Below the pieces are notes generated by a model. The model was not told the origin of the DNA and did not search any database. It saw only the letters and a list, made by a program, of their open reading frames with translations. 7,549 bases of DNA from Methanobacteriota archaeon (GTDB lineage: Archaea > Hydrothermarchaeota > Hydrothermarchaeia > Hydrothermarchaeales > JACQPM01): contig JACQPM010000004.1 in the NCBI GenBank assembly GCA_016207475.1, forward strand, positions 1 to 7,549, in the 5' to 3' direction. How positions within the stretch are numbered: the first letter of the stretch is position 1; every line of letters starts with the position of its first letter. Shown here piece by piece: positions 5,013-7,549 of this stretch. Both the position numbers and the translations under genes were made by a program.

Positions 5013-5441
5013 ATGCCTCAGAAACACCTCTGGTCCTCCATCCTGAAGTTCCTCTACGCCTGGTCCCTCCTGGCGGTCATCGTCTGGGGCCCCATCTACG
5101 CCTCTGCCGCTAGAGGGATGGTCGCTCCATCGCAAGGGAACCCAGACGGTGTGGGAGATGGCGCTCCATCCCTCCTGAAGGTGGGAGACCACTACACCTT
5201 CACCGTGGAGTCCCGGCGCCACCTAGTACACCTCACCTTTGTGGTCGCTGAAGAGGCGAGGGAGGGTTTCCTGATCCACACGACCTACCGGCAGGTCAAG
5301 CTCCCTTCGCAGGGGGTGGGAATGGAGTTCGTCTACCCAGCCCCCCTCGTCCAGGTGGATCAGTTCCTGGTGGACCGGCAGGGCCGCCCCCTGGGGGTGA
5401 CCTTAACATCGGGGTACTGGGCCTCCCTTTGGCAGAGGTGA
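5013..5441 (+). CDS. Small secreted protein of unknown function
   Basis: I do not recognise this 142-residue protein. From ATG 5013 it has a short basic N-terminus, a hydrophobic segment at about 10-30 (LKFLYAWSLLAVIVWGPIY) and a likely signal cleavage after ASA near 33. The mature part, about 110 residues, looks beta-rich: LLKVGDHYTFTVES, then alternating hydrophobic stretches (HLTFVVAEE, FLIHTTYRQV, MEFVYPAPLVQVDQFLVD). It has no Cys in the mature part, no haem motif and no C-terminal anchor. The VGDHYTF start resembles generic archaeal secreted beta-domain proteins that open with a GDxWxY-like strand. It ends abruptly at ASLWQR and could be a truncated copy of a longer domain. It is flanked by similar CTTTACC tracts on both sides and is convergent with the polymerase gene, 50 bases apart. 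Confidence 0.65.
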   Translation: MPQKHLWSSILKFLYAWSLLAVIVWGPIYASAARGMVAPSQGNPDGVGDGAPSLLKVGDHYTFTVESRRHLVHLTFVVAEEAREGFLIHTTYRQVKLPSQGVGMEFVYPAPLVQVDQFLVDRQGRPLGVTLTSGYWASLWQR

Positions 5442-5443
5442 GG

Positions 5444-5460
5444 CTTTACCTTCCTTTACC
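5444..5460. terminator. Pyrimidine tract between convergent genes, possible terminator
   Basis: CTTTACCTTCCTTTACC begins three bases after the secreted-protein stop and nearly repeats the tract at 4891-4908. It could end the + strand transcript. Nearby CCTTTGG (5426-5432) and CCAAAGG (5473-5479) form a 7-base inverted repeat with a 40-base gap, which could base-pair in RNA from either strand. No strong T run is seen for the polymerase transcript. Confidence 0.3.
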
Positions 5461-5491
5461 GTCTAGTTCATCCCAAAGGCAAAGTAGAGGG

Positions 5492-7549
5492 CTACGAGAA
5501 CCACTTGCTCAGGTCCTCCTGCTTGACCCCCTCCTTCAGGTAGTCCTTCGTATAGCCCATGGCCTCTATGATCCTCAGGACGGCGGGCAGGATCTGATTT
5601 TCTATGTAGTACTCGGGGTCATAGTCCTCCAGCTTCGCGAACTCCACCGGCTCGGCCCTCTTGGTGATGAGACCGGTCCCCTTGGTAATGACATAGCCTA
5701 TGATCATCCCTGGATGGATCTCCACCCCCCTCTTCCTCAGCTTCTTCGCCGCCTCGGCGTGGGGCTCTATGTTCTTGTAGCTCTCCGGCCCCTTCGTCAA
5801 CTGAGTGTATATCGTGATATCCTCCAGGGTGACGCGCCTCTGCTTTATGTCCTCTATGACCTCGCGCACGATGCTGGCCGCCTTCTCTGGGGAGGCGTCC
5901 CTGAGGAGGGCCCCCAGGACCCGCTCCTGGGTCCTCTTGGCGATGGGGGCCCAGTCGCGCCTGACGAACTCCAGCCCCTTGACCGTCACCTTCCCCTCCT
6001 CGTCTATGAGCGCATAGCGCTTCTTGGTGACAAAGATGCCGCGCCGGTAGTAGCCCTCGTAGTCCAGCTCTATGATCCCGGGCAGGGAGCGGTTCACCCT
6101 CTCCAGAAACTTCATGGCCTCATCCTTCCTCTCCCTCGGGACGATGAGGAAGAGGGAATCCGTATCCCCGTAGACCACCTCGAAGCCGAACTCCTCCTCG
6201 GCGATGGCCATCACCTTCTTGATGTACATCCGGGCGAAGGCGGCCACGGACTCGGCGCACTCTCTTTTGTACCACCTCGCCCTGGGATATCCCATATACC
6301 CATAAAAGCTGTTGGCCAGGAGCTTGAGGGCCGTCTGTTCCACATCCAGGATCTTGCGCCGGTAGGGGTCCCCCTCCCCCTTCATCTTCTCCTTCACTCG
6401 CCTGCGGCGTTCGATGAGCCCTTTGAGGATGGACGGTATGAATCCCACCCGCTCCTGGGTGAAGGAGTACTCCAGCCCAGGTACCACATTCACCGTCCCC
6501 CCTTTCGGGACCAAGGTGGAGGGGTCTATGTTGTGGGTGACTATCACACTGGGGTAGAGGCTCCTGAAGTCGAAGACCGCTATATCCTCGCTGATCCCCT
6601 TCTTCGGCTCCTTGACATAACCACCGGCGTAGGTCTCCTCCATCCGCTCCGCGAACTCCTCCCCATAGGCCCTGTTGGGCAGGAGCTCGTTGGCCCCCGA
6701 GGCCTCCCGCATCAGGAGCCACTCCACCAGCTGGCCCGCTGTCATCCTGGAGACATCCTGGAGTGGCTGCTTCACCAGGCGGGTAAGGGTGTAGTAGAGG
6801 GGGAGGAAGCGCTCGCTCAGCTCCAGGGTCACGGCGGCGTCCTCCATGGAATAATCGATGAAGCGGACCAGCTCTCCTCTCCCCTCGTCCCAGTACCTCC
6901 AGAGGTCCTCCCCCGGGAGCTTCTCCTTCTCCCTCCCCAGGAGCGCCTTCACGACGTTCTCCAGGACGTAGCTGTTGAGCCTCACCTGCCTCCTGACGAT
7001 AGGGTATATATCCAGGTGGGGCCTCCCCCTAATCCTGGCCTCGGGTAGAGAGGTCCTCCCCTCCAGCCGCACCTCGCTCCCGTCCCGCCCCAGGGCCAGC
7101 TTCAGGTCCAGCTTCTTGAGCCTCTCCACGATGTACGGAAAATCGAAGTTGTCGGTGTTGTAGCCCACCAGGATGTCCGGGTCCTCCTCAGCCATCACCT
7201 TCTCCAGCCCCTTCAGGATGGCGGCCTCGTCCCCCATCACCTCCACGAACTCCATGGGCTCCGGCGGCGCCCTCCAGGTTAGGACCTTCCTGAGCCCGGT
7301 GCTCGTGGCCATGGATACCATTATAATCGGGTCCACTTCCCCCCTGGGGGCACCCTTGGGGTTGTAGACCTCCGTATCCAGGGCCATGACCTTGAGTTGC
7401 GGGGGCTCCCCGCCTGCGGGAACCACCTTCTTTATCCTGAGGACGCCCCCCGCCTCCTCCCCATCCACCTCCACCATCCCCAAAGGCCCGAGGCCTTTAT
7501 CGATGAGGTAGCGGCGGACGAAGAGGATGTCGTGCTCGTATACGCCCGA
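5492..7549 (-). CDS. polB: Family B DNA polymerase (PolB), 5' end beyond window
   Basis: This is a replicative-type archaeal family B DNA polymerase with 3'-5' proofreading. The frame is open through the right edge: the codons from 7549 down to 7484 encode VYEHDILFVRRYLIDKG, a conserved part of the N-terminal domain. So 685 residues are visible and roughly 100 are missing. Exonuclease motifs: Exo I ALDTEVY (D at 7376-7378), Exo II YNTDNFDFPY, Exo III YSMED. Polymerase motifs: A DFRSLYPSVI, B KLLANSFYG, C VVYGDTDSLF with both catalytic Asp. KKRYALID and the conserved RRDW follow. The C-terminus QEDLSKWFS is a PCNA-interacting box (Q-x2-L-x2-W-F). All catalytic residues are present and no intein interrupts the motifs. 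It is convergent with the secreted-protein gene. The uracil-sensing N-terminal pocket cannot be assessed. Confidence 0.96.
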   Translation of the reverse strand, partial: SGVYEHDILFVRRYLIDKGLGPLGMVEVDGEEAGGVLRIKKVVPAGGEPPQLKVMALDTEVYNPKGAPRGEVDPIIMVSMATSTGLRKVLTWRAPPEPMEFVEVMGDEAAILKGLEKVMAEEDPDILVGYNTDNFDFPYIVERLKKLDLKLALGRDGSEVRLEGRTSLPEARIRGRPHLDIYPIVRRQVRLNSYVLENVVKALLGREKEKLPGEDLWRYWDEGRGELVRFIDYSMEDAAVTLELSERFLPLYYTLTRLVKQPLQDVSRMTAGQLVEWLLMREASGANELLPNRAYGEEFAERMEETYAGGYVKEPKKGISEDIAVFDFRSLYPSVIVTHNIDPSTLVPKGGTVNVVPGLEYSFTQERVGFIPSILKGLIERRRRVKEKMKGEGDPYRRKILDVEQTALKLLANSFYGYMGYPRARWYKRECAESVAAFARMYIKKVMAIAEEEFGFEVVYGDTDSLFLIVPRERKDEAMKFLERVNRSLPGIIELDYEGYYRRGIFVTKKRYALIDEEGKVTVKGLEFVRRDWAPIAKRTQERVLGALLRDASPEKAASIVREVIEDIKQRRVTLEDITIYTQLTKGPESYKNIEPHAEAAKKLRKRGVEIHPGMIIGYVITKGTGLITKRAEPVEFAKLEDYDPEYYIENQILPAVLRIIEAMGYTKDYLKEGVKQEDLSKWFS

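Noticed and set aside
5429..7048. Long + strand open frame of about 540 codons opposite the DNA polymerase
   Set aside because: It is the antisense shadow of polB; the product is Leu/Pro/His-rich with no motif, while polB carries every catalytic motif.
5492..7549. Intein in the polymerase
   Set aside because: Motifs A, B and C are each uninterrupted with normal spacing; only the part beyond the right edge is unseen.

Overview
The window is archaeal and GC-rich. It carries a stand-alone glutaminase subunit of a two-subunit GMP synthase, a UbiA-family enzyme of the archaeal ether-lipid type, a PAS-DUF835 regulator, a family B DNA polymerase with a C-terminal PCNA-binding box, a tRNA without encoded CCA, and A/T-rich TATA-like boxes about 26 bases upstream of inferred transcript starts. 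DUF835, the Rieske protein and the c-type cytochrome suggest an uncultured euryarchaeal-grade lineage with respiratory capacity. Glu/Lys/Arg-rich proteins with many AGG/AGA codons are compatible with a thermophile. I cannot name the taxon from this sequence alone.

Layout. Bases 1-67 hold the 3' tail of an unidentified gene, followed after one base by guaAA (69-635, +). It converges with an overlapping stop on the ubiA-type prenyltransferase gene (632-1450, -). That gene and tRNA-Gln(CUG) (1504-1576, +) diverge from one A/T-rich element that fits both as a TATA box. Next, on the + strand, comes an electron-transfer block: an 80-residue two-helix membrane protein (1637-1879), an overlapping membrane-anchored Rieske protein (1872-2390), and, behind its own promoter, a secreted, C-terminally anchored multiheme cytochrome c (2434-3291). 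A structured leader precedes a PAS-PAS-DUF835-winged-helix regulator (3413-4882). A small secreted protein of unknown function (5013-5441) follows, then a convergent DNA polymerase gene (5492 to the right edge, -) that is cut at its 5' end.

Working together. The Rieske protein, its small membrane partner and the cytochrome look like parts of an extracytoplasmic electron-transfer route. No cytochrome b, quinone enzyme or terminal reductase is present here, so the donor and acceptor are unknown. The adjacent PAS regulator could sense redox state or a ligand and control this block, but that rests on position only. guaAA, ubiA, tRNA-Gln and polB are housekeeping genes. The main oddities are a CxxCM in place of an expected CxxCH haem motif, a CRISPR-repeat-like 28-mer in the regulator's leader with alternative hairpins, and a Rieske cluster-binding loop lacking the Ser and Tyr of high-potential types.
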